The translations under genes and the position numbers were made by a program. Shown piece after piece: positions 1 to 5,155 of a DNA stretch of 5,155 nt (position 1 is its first letter; every line of letters starts with the position of its first letter). Source of the stretch: Candidatus Iainarchaeum sp. (GTDB lineage Archaea; B1Sed10-29; WALL01; JAGHAM01); assembly GCA_021161465.1 (NCBI GenBank), contig JAGHAM010000020.1, positions 1 to 5,155 of the forward strand. Direction: 5' to 3'. The notes under the pieces are model-generated. The model worked only from the letters and a program-made list of their open reading frames with translations, was not told the DNA's origin and ran no database searches.

Positions 1-107
1 CCAATGGTTATTTCATCAGCCAAAGCAAAGGCCGTTTCCAGTAGCTGCTTATGGCCCTTATGTAGCACTTCAAATGTGCCCCCAAGACATGCCTTCACCT
101 TATCCAC
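1..107 (-). CDS. coaD: Phosphopantetheine adenylyltransferase, archaeal type (5' part only, runs off left edge)
   Basis: This is the N-terminal ~36 residues of a nucleotidyltransferase of the cytidylyltransferase-like (HxGH) superfamily. The frame reads VDKVKACLGGTFEVLHKGHK and then continues into an amphipathic helix, LLETAFALADE, followed by ITIG at the window edge. GGTFxxLHxGH is the nucleotide-binding signature. The fixed GGTF opening with LHKGH is typical of archaeal phosphopantetheine adenylyltransferases, which transfer AMP from ATP to 4'-phosphopantetheine, giving dephospho-CoA (family knowledge). The usual Asp of GGTFD is a conservative Glu here. I chose the GTG at 107-105 because a GGAG Shine-Dalgarno sequence lies 9 bases upstream (120-117); an in-frame GTG at 98-96 is the alternative. 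The gene starts 18 bases after the pyrH-like stop on the same strand with no terminator between them, so the two are probably cotranscribed. Another HxGH nucleotidyltransferase cannot be excluded from so short a piece. Confidence 0.82.
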   Translation of the reverse strand, partial: MDKVKACLGGTFEVLHKGHKQLLETAFALADEITI

Positions 108-116
108 CAGAGCACT

Positions 117-120
117 CTCC
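117..120 (-). promoter_or_regulatory. Ribosome binding site of coaD
   Basis: GGAG on the minus strand, 9 bases before the GTG at 107-105 and just after the pyrH-like stop codon. It favours that GTG over the second in-frame GTG at 98. Confidence 0.55.
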
Positions 121-125
121 AAGAG

Positions 126-800
126 TTATTCTACCACTGTTCCGGGATGGGATTTTCCTAAACAAGCATTTTTCACTTCATTAGGAGTTGAACCAATTAT
201 ACATGCAGGAATTTCAGAACGGGCTATAATTTTAGCCGCAAGTAAATCAAAAACGAAGTGAGTCCTGGCCTTCCTCTTGTCATACCTCGCAGCCATTTCA
301 ACCAACTCTTCGTAAGAGATTTTATCAAGCTTCTTCGCATCTTTGAACCTATCTGGGTCCTTATCATAAACTCCTCCAACGCGGGTAACATTAACCAGCC
401 TTCCTTCTATGTTTTCAGCGAGAAGGGCAGCCACTGCATTGGTTGTATGGCCAGGCGAAGTGCCACCCATGACAACAAAACCTTTAGACTCCATAATTCT
501 GGCCGCAGACTCAACAGAAGTAGGGATTAGACCATTGAAGCCCGTGCCCCTGGCAATCAGCTTTGCGTTAAGCCTTGAAACGTCTATAGCCAGGCTATCA
601 AGCTGGAACTCATTAATGCCCAACTTGCGGGCCGCTGTTATATAGCCCCCCGCGAATCGCCCAGCACCAACAACAACACCAAGCATCAACTTTTCCTTAA
701 GTTCATTGATAACCGAACAAATTGTAGCCACACTCTTAGGATTAATCCCTTCCTCACCAAGGGAAGAGCCACCAACTTTTAGAACCACAGCAGCATTCAT
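126..800 (-). CDS. pyrH: UMP kinase homologue, archaeal PyrH type, with atypical active-site positions
   Basis: This is a 224-residue protein of the amino acid kinase fold, the usual length for archaeal UMP kinase, which makes UDP from UMP and ATP in pyrimidine synthesis. Visible motifs are LKVGGSSLG (residues 7-15, Lys8 and the glycine-rich phosphate loop), VVVGAGRF (42-49), MGGTSPGHTT (111-120), GVYDKDP (143-149, nucleotide-binding loop), FDLLAAKIIARS (184-195) and a C-terminal PGTVVE. The ATG at 800 lies about 26 bases from the centre of a TATA box and has no Shine-Dalgarno sequence, so the mRNA is probably leaderless. By eye against remembered E. coli and Pyrococcus sequences, some usually conserved residues differ: Asn121 replaces the Asp of TTDAVAA, Gly142 the Asp of VDGVY, Gly133 an Asp just before that strand, and Gly51 an Arg. 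The family call is firm. UMP kinase is the best specific assignment, but these changes leave activity open. It is followed closely by coaD. Confidence 0.85.
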   Translation of the reverse strand: MNAAVVLKVGGSSLGEEGINPKSVATICSVINELKEKLMLGVVVGAGRFAGGYITAARKLGINEFQLDSLAIDVSRLNAKLIARGTGFNGLIPTSVESAARIMESKGFVVMGGTSPGHTTNAVAALLAENIEGRLVNVTRVGGVYDKDPDRFKDAKKLDKISYEELVEMAARYDKRKARTHFVFDLLAAKIIARSEIPACIIGSTPNEVKNACLGKSHPGTVVE

Positions 801-821
801 CGGCTTTAAAATACGAGCTTG

Positions 822-832
822 TATTATAAAAA
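822..832 (-). promoter_or_regulatory. TATA box of the pyrH-like gene, probable leaderless start
   Basis: The minus strand reads TTTTTATAATA, centred about 26 bases before the ATG at 800. That is the normal archaeal TATA-to-transcription-start distance, so transcription should begin at or next to the start codon. The stretch is nearly self-complementary and could also be read rightward towards prf1. Confidence 0.6.
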
Positions 833-845
833 CCTATTGAGTTAC

Positions 846-855
846 TATTAAAAAT
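846..855 (+). promoter_or_regulatory. Probable TATA box of prf1
   Basis: TATTAAAAAT on the plus strand, centred near 850, predicts a transcript start around 875-880. That gives a leader of about 8 bases to the ATG at 885, or about 65 bases to the ATG at 942. The TATA-like stretch at 822-832 is a less likely alternative for the same gene. Confidence 0.45.
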
Positions 856-931
856 CAAGGATGCGTAACTTCCTGTAGCAGTGGATGCCCAAAAAGCACA
901 CGGCAGGCACTTCTGTTTGTGGTCAGTGTGT

Positions 932-935
932 GGAG
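932..935 (+). promoter_or_regulatory. Ribosome binding site deciding the prf1 start
   Basis: GGAG lies 6 bases before the ATG at 942. The ATG at 885 has no comparable Shine-Dalgarno sequence, so this site favours the downstream start. Confidence 0.5.
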
Positions 936-941
936 TTGAAG

Positions 942-2129
942 ATGGAAAAAGCAGATTACACTTTCAAGAGGAAACTTAAGTTCCTAAAGAAACAACGTGG
1001 TCAGGGAACAGAACTCATCAGCATATACATCCCCCCAGACTACAACGTGAACGAGGTAGTGTCAAAGCTAAGGGATGAAGCTGGACAGGCAATGAACATA
1101 AAAAGCAAACAGACCAGGAAAAATGTAACATCCGCTATAGAACGGCTGCTCCATGCCCTTAAAGGCACAAAAAAAACACCAAGCAAAGGCATTGCATTAT
1201 TCTCAGGCAATATTGGTGGCAGGATTGAGTTATACAACATCAAACCGCCGGAGCCAATCCCTGTCCAGGTTTACCGGTGCGACTCTGAATTTTTCCTAGA
1301 GCCCCTTGAGAGGATGATTGCGCCTAAGCAGGTGTATGGCCTTATGACTGTTGACAGACGGGAGGCTGCCATAGCACTTCTCAAAGGGAAGCACCTTGAG
1401 ATAGTTAAGACGCTTGGCTCTCAGGTCCCTGGGAAACATAGAGCTGGTGGGCAAAGCTCTGTTAGATTTGAGCGACTGATAGAAATAGCAGCACATGAAT
1501 GGTTCAAGAAGGTTGGCGAGATTGCAAGCAAGGTCTTTGATGATAGTTGGGTTATTGGTGTGATTGTGGGCGGCCCAGGACCAACCAAAGAAGAATTCGT
1601 CAAAGGGGATTACCTTAGTGCTGTAACCAAGAAAAAGGTAGTTGGAACCATCGACACCAGTTACACTGACGAATCAGGCATAAAGGAGCTTGTAGAGAAG
1701 TCCGGCCAGCTAGTTGGAGAACTGGAAGTGCTTAGAGAGAAAAGGCTCATAAACGAATTCTTCAAGGAGGCAAGCACTGATGGACTGGCTACATACGGCC
1801 TCGACGAAGTCCTTGAGGCATTAACCTATGGAAAGGTAAAAACCCTGCTGCTTTCTGAAGACCTTGAGAAGAAGAAACTTATCCTTGTCTGCCCTCACTG
1901 TGGCAAAAAGCAGGAAAAAATAGTAGACAGGACTCCAAACAACTTTGGGAAGTGCCCTTCATGTGGAACCCCACTGATGCTTGATGAAGAAGAGGACCTG
2001 ATAGAGTACTTAAGCGATTTTGCCGAATCCACAAGTGCGGAAGTTGAGATTATATCAACCGAAACTCCTGAAGGGGAACAGTTTTTCAAGACCTTCGGTG
2101 GCATAGGCGCGCTCCTCAGGTTCAAGTAA
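942..2129 (+). CDS. prf1: Peptide chain release factor aRF1 (class I, archaeal/eukaryotic type)
   Basis: This 395-residue protein recognises all three stop codons in the ribosomal A site and triggers peptidyl-tRNA hydrolysis (family role). The three eRF1 domains are clear. Residue numbers are from the ATG at 942. The N domain has NIKS at 52-55 and YRCDSEF (the YxCxxxF stop-decoding motif) at 111-117. The M domain has the catalytic GGQ at 169-171 within KHRAGGQSSVRFER. The C domain has two zinc-type CxxC pairs, CPHC (317-320) and CPSC (338-341), and ends in the typical GGIGALLRFK. An in-frame ATG at 885 would add 19 residues including CGQC. I prefer 942 because it has GGAG 6 bases upstream and puts NIKS where archaeal homologues have it. 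The gene is transcribed divergently from the pyrH-like gene and followed by truD after 43 bases. Product identity is essentially certain; only the start is in doubt. Confidence 0.96.
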   Translation: MEKADYTFKRKLKFLKKQRGQGTELISIYIPPDYNVNEVVSKLRDEAGQAMNIKSKQTRKNVTSAIERLLHALKGTKKTPSKGIALFSGNIGGRIELYNIKPPEPIPVQVYRCDSEFFLEPLERMIAPKQVYGLMTVDRREAAIALLKGKHLEIVKTLGSQVPGKHRAGGQSSVRFERLIEIAAHEWFKKVGEIASKVFDDSWVIGVIVGGPGPTKEEFVKGDYLSAVTKKKVVGTIDTSYTDESGIKELVEKSGQLVGELEVLREKRLINEFFKEASTDGLATYGLDEVLEALTYGKVKTLLLSEDLEKKKLILVCPHCGKKQEKIVDRTPNNFGKCPSCGTPLMLDEEEDLIEYLSDFAESTSAEVEIISTETPEGEQFFKTFGGIGALLRFK

Positions 2130-2144
2130 ATCTGCTAAAACACA

Positions 2145-2152
2145 TATAAATA
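2145..2152 (+). promoter_or_regulatory. TATA box of truD
   Basis: TATAAATA lies in the 43-base gap after prf1, centred near 2148. A start about 25-26 bases downstream falls on the GTG at 2173 or a few bases before the ATG at 2182. truD can therefore be transcribed independently of prf1, although read-through is also possible since no terminator is visible after prf1. Confidence 0.6.
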
Positions 2153-2172
2153 CACACAACGTATAGCTGTGA

Positions 2173-3291
2173 GTGGATGTTATGAGAATAAAAGAAAAGC
2201 CAGAGGACTTCATCGTTGAGGAGATAACCCCTGATGGCGAAGTGCTGGAAGTGGGAAAGCCAGTTACCTGGAGAGGGGGTGATGGGGATTATCTTGTTTT
2301 CGTGCTTGAGAAGAAGAACTGGAACACTATGGGTGCGCTAAGGGAAATTGCAATTCGCGCAAGGGTTTCCAAAAAGCGGTTTAGCTTTGCTGGCACAAAG
2401 GACAGGCGGGCAATAACAACACAAAGAGTAAGCGCATGGAAGCTAACCAAAGAACAACTCTCAAAAATAAAGATTAAAGACATTACCCTAAAGCCAATCT
2501 GCTATTCAAAAGAACCTGTAGTTTTGGGTGACTTAGTTGGCAACAGGTTTACCATTAGTGTTGGAGACGCAGGGCATATGAGAAAACCAGACGGCAGGGT
2601 TCCAAACTTCTTCGGGCCCCAGAGGTTTGGAGAATCGAGACCAATAACACACTTGGTTGGGAAAGCCATAGTCAATGAACAATACCAGCTTGCTGTTGAG
2701 ATATACCTGTATGAGAGCTTCAGGACTGAAAGAGAAGATGACAGGCTCGCCAGGGAAAGGCTTGCCAAAGAGAAGGACTACGCAGAAGCCCTTAACTACT
2801 TCCCAAAATATTTAAAATATGAAAGAAGCCTGCTTGGCCACCTGGCTAAAGCCCAAAATGATTATGTAGGCGCGCTGAACGCGCTACCGAGAAATCTGCT
2901 TCTAATGTTTGTCCATGCTTACCAATCATATCTGTTCAACAAGGTTCTTGAGAAGAGGCAGAAGATAGGCCTGGATATAATGAAAGGAGATATCGTGGAG
3001 AACGGCGTACCAACTGGGCCTTTATTTGGGTATGAGGTCATGTTGGCAACCGGAAAGCCTGGTGAGATTGAGCGAGAGGTACTCTCGGATGAATGGTTAG
3101 ACATCGAGGACTTCAGGATTAATGGCATGCCATTCCTATCAACAAAAGGCTCAAGAAGGCCTTTGTATACAGCTGTCAAGGACTTCCAGCTACTGGAGAA
3201 AGCTAAAGACCACGTAAAGATTAGGTTTTCACTTCCCAAAGGCACCTATGCGACTACTGTACTGAGTTATTTGTTTGGAAAGACCATTTAG
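2173..3291 (+). CDS. truD: tRNA pseudouridine synthase TruD
   Basis: This is a 372-residue TruD-family pseudouridine synthase, which isomerises uridine in tRNA (position 13 in E. coli; archaeal and eukaryotic relatives can have other target positions). Diagnostic stretches are KPEDFIVEEI (9-18), FAGTKDRRA (72-80, with Asp77 the expected catalytic aspartate), the following TTQRVS, NFFGPQRFG (145-153), TGPLFGY (281-287) and a C-terminal LPKGTYATTVL (354-364). The region between about residues 155 and 320 corresponds to the TruD-specific insertion domain. I give the GTG at 2173, which sits where the TATA box at 2145-2152 would start a leaderless mRNA. The ATG at 2182 gives the MRIKEKPEDF start common in homologues and is almost equally likely; neither has a strong Shine-Dalgarno sequence. 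The 3' end overlaps the convergent gene by 38 bases. Confidence 0.95.
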   Translation: MDVMRIKEKPEDFIVEEITPDGEVLEVGKPVTWRGGDGDYLVFVLEKKNWNTMGALREIAIRARVSKKRFSFAGTKDRRAITTQRVSAWKLTKEQLSKIKIKDITLKPICYSKEPVVLGDLVGNRFTISVGDAGHMRKPDGRVPNFFGPQRFGESRPITHLVGKAIVNEQYQLAVEIYLYESFRTEREDDRLARERLAKEKDYAEALNYFPKYLKYERSLLGHLAKAQNDYVGALNALPRNLLLMFVHAYQSYLFNKVLEKRQKIGLDIMKGDIVENGVPTGPLFGYEVMLATGKPGEIEREVLSDEWLDIEDFRINGMPFLSTKGSRRPLYTAVKDFQLLEKAKDHVKIRFSLPKGTYATTVLSYLFGKTI

Positions 3292-4126
3292 TCCCAAGCA
3301 ATGCTACTAATGAATCTACTGTTTCTTTTGGTCCGCTCACTGCTGGCTGCATATCTATAGTTGAATTTGTCAGGAGCACTTGTGGTGTTGGATATACAGG
3401 AAGTCTTAAGATTATCGCTGGTGTGTTGAAAGCTTTCTCCTCACACTCTGCCAGAGGAATCATACTGCCGTTTGTGTCAATGCAATCTACCCATTTACCC
3501 TTTCTCACGTCAATGGCATAGGATGAGACATTGATGCCCAATGAAGTTAGCTTCTTCACCAGAGGTTGCAACGCGCTGATTACCTGTGAATTCCTTTTAC
3601 TGCCTCCCTCATCCATTTCAAAGAAGAATGAGACGGTTCTGTTTGAAAGTATATTAGAGACAATAGTAGTTGGTTTTGTATAATTCTTGTAGGGATTCTC
3701 CCTTGAGGGTGGTGTAGCAGGATAGTAGTAGATAACCCCATTCACCTTTTGGCCGATGGCAAAATAAGATATGTTTAGCTTGCTGGTGGCATTGATGACA
3801 TTGCCGTCAGCATCAACTGCCATTGCAGTTATTTCATTCTCGCCAAGTGGGTCTCGTGAATCGTATGGAGAAACAAAATAACGGTAGGTATAAGTATCTC
3901 CTTCTAAGGAGACAAACTCCGCAGGCCTGCTGCCAACATCAACTGAGAGCTTTTTCAGGGGTTTATTTGACTTAACAGATATGTTCATAAAACCTAAGCC
4001 AACTGGACTACTAAAAGATAACTCCAAAACAGGCTTATTTGCCAGCCCAAGCGAGGGGTAAGCAACCAGCCCAATGATAACTGCAATCAGTATCAAAAGT
4101 ATTGCAATGTGGATTGCCTTCGCCAT
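3254..4126 (-). CDS. Signal-anchored extracytoplasmic protein, possibly an Ig-like plus thioredoxin-like architecture; function unknown
   Basis: This 290-residue protein is not recognised as a named family. A short positive N-terminus (MAKAIH) is followed by a hydrophobic helix at about residues 7-23. The helix is either an uncleaved anchor or a signal peptide with possible cleavage after GLA (27-29). The rest is polar and carries nine N-glycosylation sequons (Asn 48, 112, 118, 148, 162, 199, 219, 254, 286), as expected outside the membrane. Residues ~30-125 alternate short strands, including an ITAMAVDADGNV stretch that resembles an Ig-like beta sandwich. Residues ~163-278 (VSFFFEM, a helix, INVSSYAID, then NTPAIILRLP, a short hairpin and a final helix) suggest a thioredoxin-like order of elements, with TP at the cis-proline place but no CxxC. 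The only cysteines are Cys215 and Cys228. The ATG is backed by GGAG 9 bases upstream and a TATA box. The fold assignments are inference. Confidence 0.85.
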   Translation of the reverse strand: MAKAIHIAILLILIAVIIGLVAYPSLGLANKPVLELSFSSPVGLGFMNISVKSNKPLKKLSVDVGSRPAEFVSLEGDTYTYRYFVSPYDSRDPLGENEITAMAVDADGNVINATSKLNISYFAIGQKVNGVIYYYPATPPSRENPYKNYTKPTTIVSNILSNRTVSFFFEMDEGGSKRNSQVISALQPLVKKLTSLGINVSSYAIDVRKGKWVDCIDTNGSMIPLAECEEKAFNTPAIILRLPVYPTPQVLLTNSTIDMQPAVSGPKETVDSLVALLGTKWSFQTNNSVQ

Positions 4127-4135
4127 TTATAACAT

Positions 4136-4139
4136 CTCC
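4136..4139 (-). promoter_or_regulatory. Ribosome binding site of the signal-anchored protein
   Basis: GGAG on the minus strand, 9 bases before the ATG at 4126. An earlier in-frame ATG inside GGAGATG meets a stop after two codons, so 4126 is the start. Confidence 0.6.
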
Positions 4140-4162
4140 AAGTGTTCCTTTCATATGTATTT

Positions 4163-4174
4163 CATAATATAAAA
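4163..4174 (-). promoter_or_regulatory. TATA box of the signal-anchored protein gene
   Basis: The minus strand reads TTTTATATTATG, centred near 4169. A transcript start around 4143 would leave a leader of about 17 bases that just includes the GGAG site, a consistent layout for a gene transcribed separately from the S-layer gene. Confidence 0.55.
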
Positions 4175-4268
4175 GGACTTTGCAACAGCATAAAACTGTT
4201 ATCAACATCGGTTATTTGGTTTTATGGGGGGAACGCGTATAATGGCACAGTCTAAATTCTTACACAAC

Positions 4269-4306
4269 TAAAAAATAAAAGTAGGTGAAAGGGCTTTTAA
4301 GCCCTT
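4269..4306 (-). terminator. Terminator of the S-layer gene
   Basis: On the minus strand, AAGGGCT and AGCCCTT form a 7-base-pair stem with a 4-base loop (4306-4289), beginning 25 bases after the S-layer stop codon. About 9 bases later comes a T-rich run, TTTTATTTTTT (4280-4270). Archaeal RNA polymerase terminates at T-runs, and the hairpin may assist or protect the 3' end. The plus strand has no matching T-run on the other side, so the signal is directional. Confidence 0.65.
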
Positions 4307-4331
4307 CCAGGTTATTAGACGGTTTTAGCTC

Positions 4332-5155
4332 TTATGCAGTGTTGTTAGTCAGTTGCTGCTTTATTGCGGCTATCAAAGCGTCAACAGCGTCTGCAGTGTC
4401 TTGTCCAGTGTAACCAGCGACATACACATTTGTGCCATCCTTTGCGACATAGGTGTCACCAGCTGCCGTCAAGTTGCTCTCGGTAGCGTCCTTGGCAAGC
4501 TTGTTTACTTCATATCCACCAAGGATAACCGCGTTTCCACTTGGCTGCTCTGTGTCCAGGATGACAATGTCATCTGGTACAGTACCGAACGTAACCGAAG
4601 ATGCAGGCAAGTTGTATGTGTAGTCCTTAGCCACACAAGTGAAGTTCAGCACTGGGTCCTGGAAGTCCTCTGTCGTATAGGTCGCTTCTCCAGTAACTGC
4701 TTGTGTTATCTCACTCCTGCAGAGTGCCACTCTCTGTGTTAATGGAGTGTTCTCTGGGAATGTGAATTGCACCTCAGAGCCAGACAAAGCTTCTATGTCC
4801 GCTGAATTGCCTTCGTAGTACTTTGCGCTGTCATAGTCGGCATTGCTTGTGTTCTGGAACACTAAGAAGCTACTTCCGCTCTTTGCCCAGATACCCTCGT
4901 TGGTTGATGAGTTGTCGTAGCCAACGACGTATGGTGTAGATGCCGGGTCAGTTACATTCACTGTGCTTGGACCAAGCGTCTTGGTTGACGTGTTCACGTT
5001 GTCCGTCCAGCTGATGTACCCATACTTTGTGTGGATTTGGTTGTCTGCACCGCTTATAACGGTCAATGCTGGGGTTGGGTACAATGAACTGTTGAAAGTC
5101 CAGTTCAAGCCAACGGTCGTCGCCAGTATTGTTGGGGTACAGTATACCCATCCAC
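4332..5155 (-). CDS. Probable S-layer protein, C-terminal part (5' end beyond the right edge)
   Basis: The frame is open to the window edge, giving 273 residues with no start codon inside that I would trust; a TTG at 5108 is simply Leu16. The fragment is acidic, rich in Thr, Ser, Asn, Ala and Val, poor in Lys and Arg, and carries nine N-glycosylation sequons, all typical of a cell-surface protein. After a beta-rich region (residues ~20-190), a final alpha/beta domain (about 195-267) runs DDIVILD, then AVILGGYEVNKLAKDA, then VYVAGYTGQDTADAVDALI. This VILGG-xxxN followed by VxVAG and a closing helix resembles the C-terminal S-layer domain of methanococcal surface proteins (family knowledge, by eye). 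No C-terminal membrane helix is present; the chain ends in LTNNTA. Cys5, Cys145 and Cys173 could pair. It would form the surface lattice and be strongly expressed. A related secreted repeat protein is the alternative. Confidence 0.75.
   Translation of the reverse strand, partial: GWVYCTPTILATTVGLNWTFNSSLYPTPALTVISGADNQIHTKYGYISWTDNVNTSTKTLGPSTVNVTDPASTPYVVGYDNSSTNEGIWAKSGSSFLVFQNTSNADYDSAKYYEGNSADIEALSGSEVQFTFPENTPLTQRVALCRSEITQAVTGEATYTTEDFQDPVLNFTCVAKDYTYNLPASSVTFGTVPDDIVILDTEQPSGNAVILGGYEVNKLAKDATESNLTAAGDTYVAKDGTNVYVAGYTGQDTADAVDALIAAIKQQLTNNTA

Larger units (their letters stand above)
4127..4331. other. Intergenic region between the envelope genes
   Basis: This 205-base gap separates two minus-strand genes. 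It holds the S-layer gene terminator at its right end (4269-4306) and the promoter and Shine-Dalgarno sequence of the signal-anchored protein at its left end. Between them (about 4180-4265) I see no RNA gene and only a 15-codon plus-strand reading frame without promoter support. GTTAT occurs twice in direct orientation (4198-4202 and 4211-4215), too short to call an operator. Confidence 0.6.

Noticed and set aside
4-261. A plus-strand open frame of 85 codons across the pyrH/coaD junction
   Set aside because: It lies opposite two recognisable minus-strand genes (the C-terminus of the PyrH homologue and the GGTFEVLHKGH start of CoaD) and has low-complexity Ser/Thr content typical of an antisense shadow.
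2130-2172. A possible terminator between prf1 and truD
   Set aside because: The 43-base gap has no T-run on the plus strand and no stable hairpin; it is explained by the truD TATA box.
880-2179. The octamer AGTGGATG occurs near the predicted starts of both prf1 (880-887) and truD (2172-2179)
   Set aside because: The ATG inside it is in frame only for prf1, its distance to the TATA box differs by about 6 bases, and two copies of an 8-mer are within chance for start-codon regions.
4225-4272. A small plus-strand frame, MGGTRIMAQSKFLHN, in the intergenic region
   Set aside because: It is only 15 codons, has no TATA box at the right distance and no convincing ribosome binding site, and ends beside the S-layer terminator.
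4353-4742. A plus-strand open frame of 129 codons antisense to the S-layer gene
   Set aside because: Its translation is Cys/Val/Ser-rich and has no family look, and it has no promoter or ribosome binding site. It is the expected shadow of the well-supported minus-strand coding sequence.
4948-5151. A minus-strand frame of 67 codons beginning at 5151
   Set aside because: It is out of frame with the S-layer coding sequence, which is open through the whole stretch to the window edge and has the coherent sequon-rich composition.

Overview
The window is from an archaeon. It encodes a class I release factor of the archaeal/eukaryotic aRF1/eRF1 type, a TruD-type pseudouridine synthase, an archaeal-type UMP kinase homologue, the start of an archaeal-type phosphopantetheine adenylyltransferase, and the C-terminal part of a probable S-layer glycoprotein. 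Gene starts carry archaeal TATA boxes about 25-35 bases upstream. Some starts also have a GGAG Shine-Dalgarno sequence and others look leaderless. The set fits a euryarchaeal or DPANN-type genome, but the window does not fix the lineage. I see no tRNA, rRNA, CRISPR array, insertion sequence or prophage.

Layout, left to right. On the minus strand, a pyrH-like gene (126-800) is followed 18 bases downstream by the first ~36 codons of coaD, which runs off the left edge. This is a probable two-gene nucleotide/CoA unit. A short AT-rich divergent region (801-941) drives pyrH leftward and prf1 (aRF1) rightward. prf1 (942-2129, with an alternative start at 885) is followed after 43 bases by truD (2173-3291), which has its own TATA box. 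truD converges with, and overlaps by 38 bases, a minus-strand gene (3254-4126) for a signal-anchored, potentially glycosylated extracytoplasmic protein of unknown function. A 205-base intergenic region (4127-4331) holds that gene's promoter and the terminator of the next minus-strand gene. That last gene (4332 to the right edge) is the 3' part of a probable S-layer protein.

The left two thirds is core information-processing and nucleotide/cofactor metabolism: translation termination, tRNA modification, UMP phosphorylation and CoA synthesis. The right third is cell envelope. No new multi-gene system is evident. The points most worth a second look are: (1) the UMP kinase homologue lacks several normally conserved polar or acidic residues; (2) the membrane-anchored protein has a C-terminal half that resembles a thioredoxin fold without a CxxC centre; (3) the convergent coding overlap; and (4) the unresolved aRF1 start.
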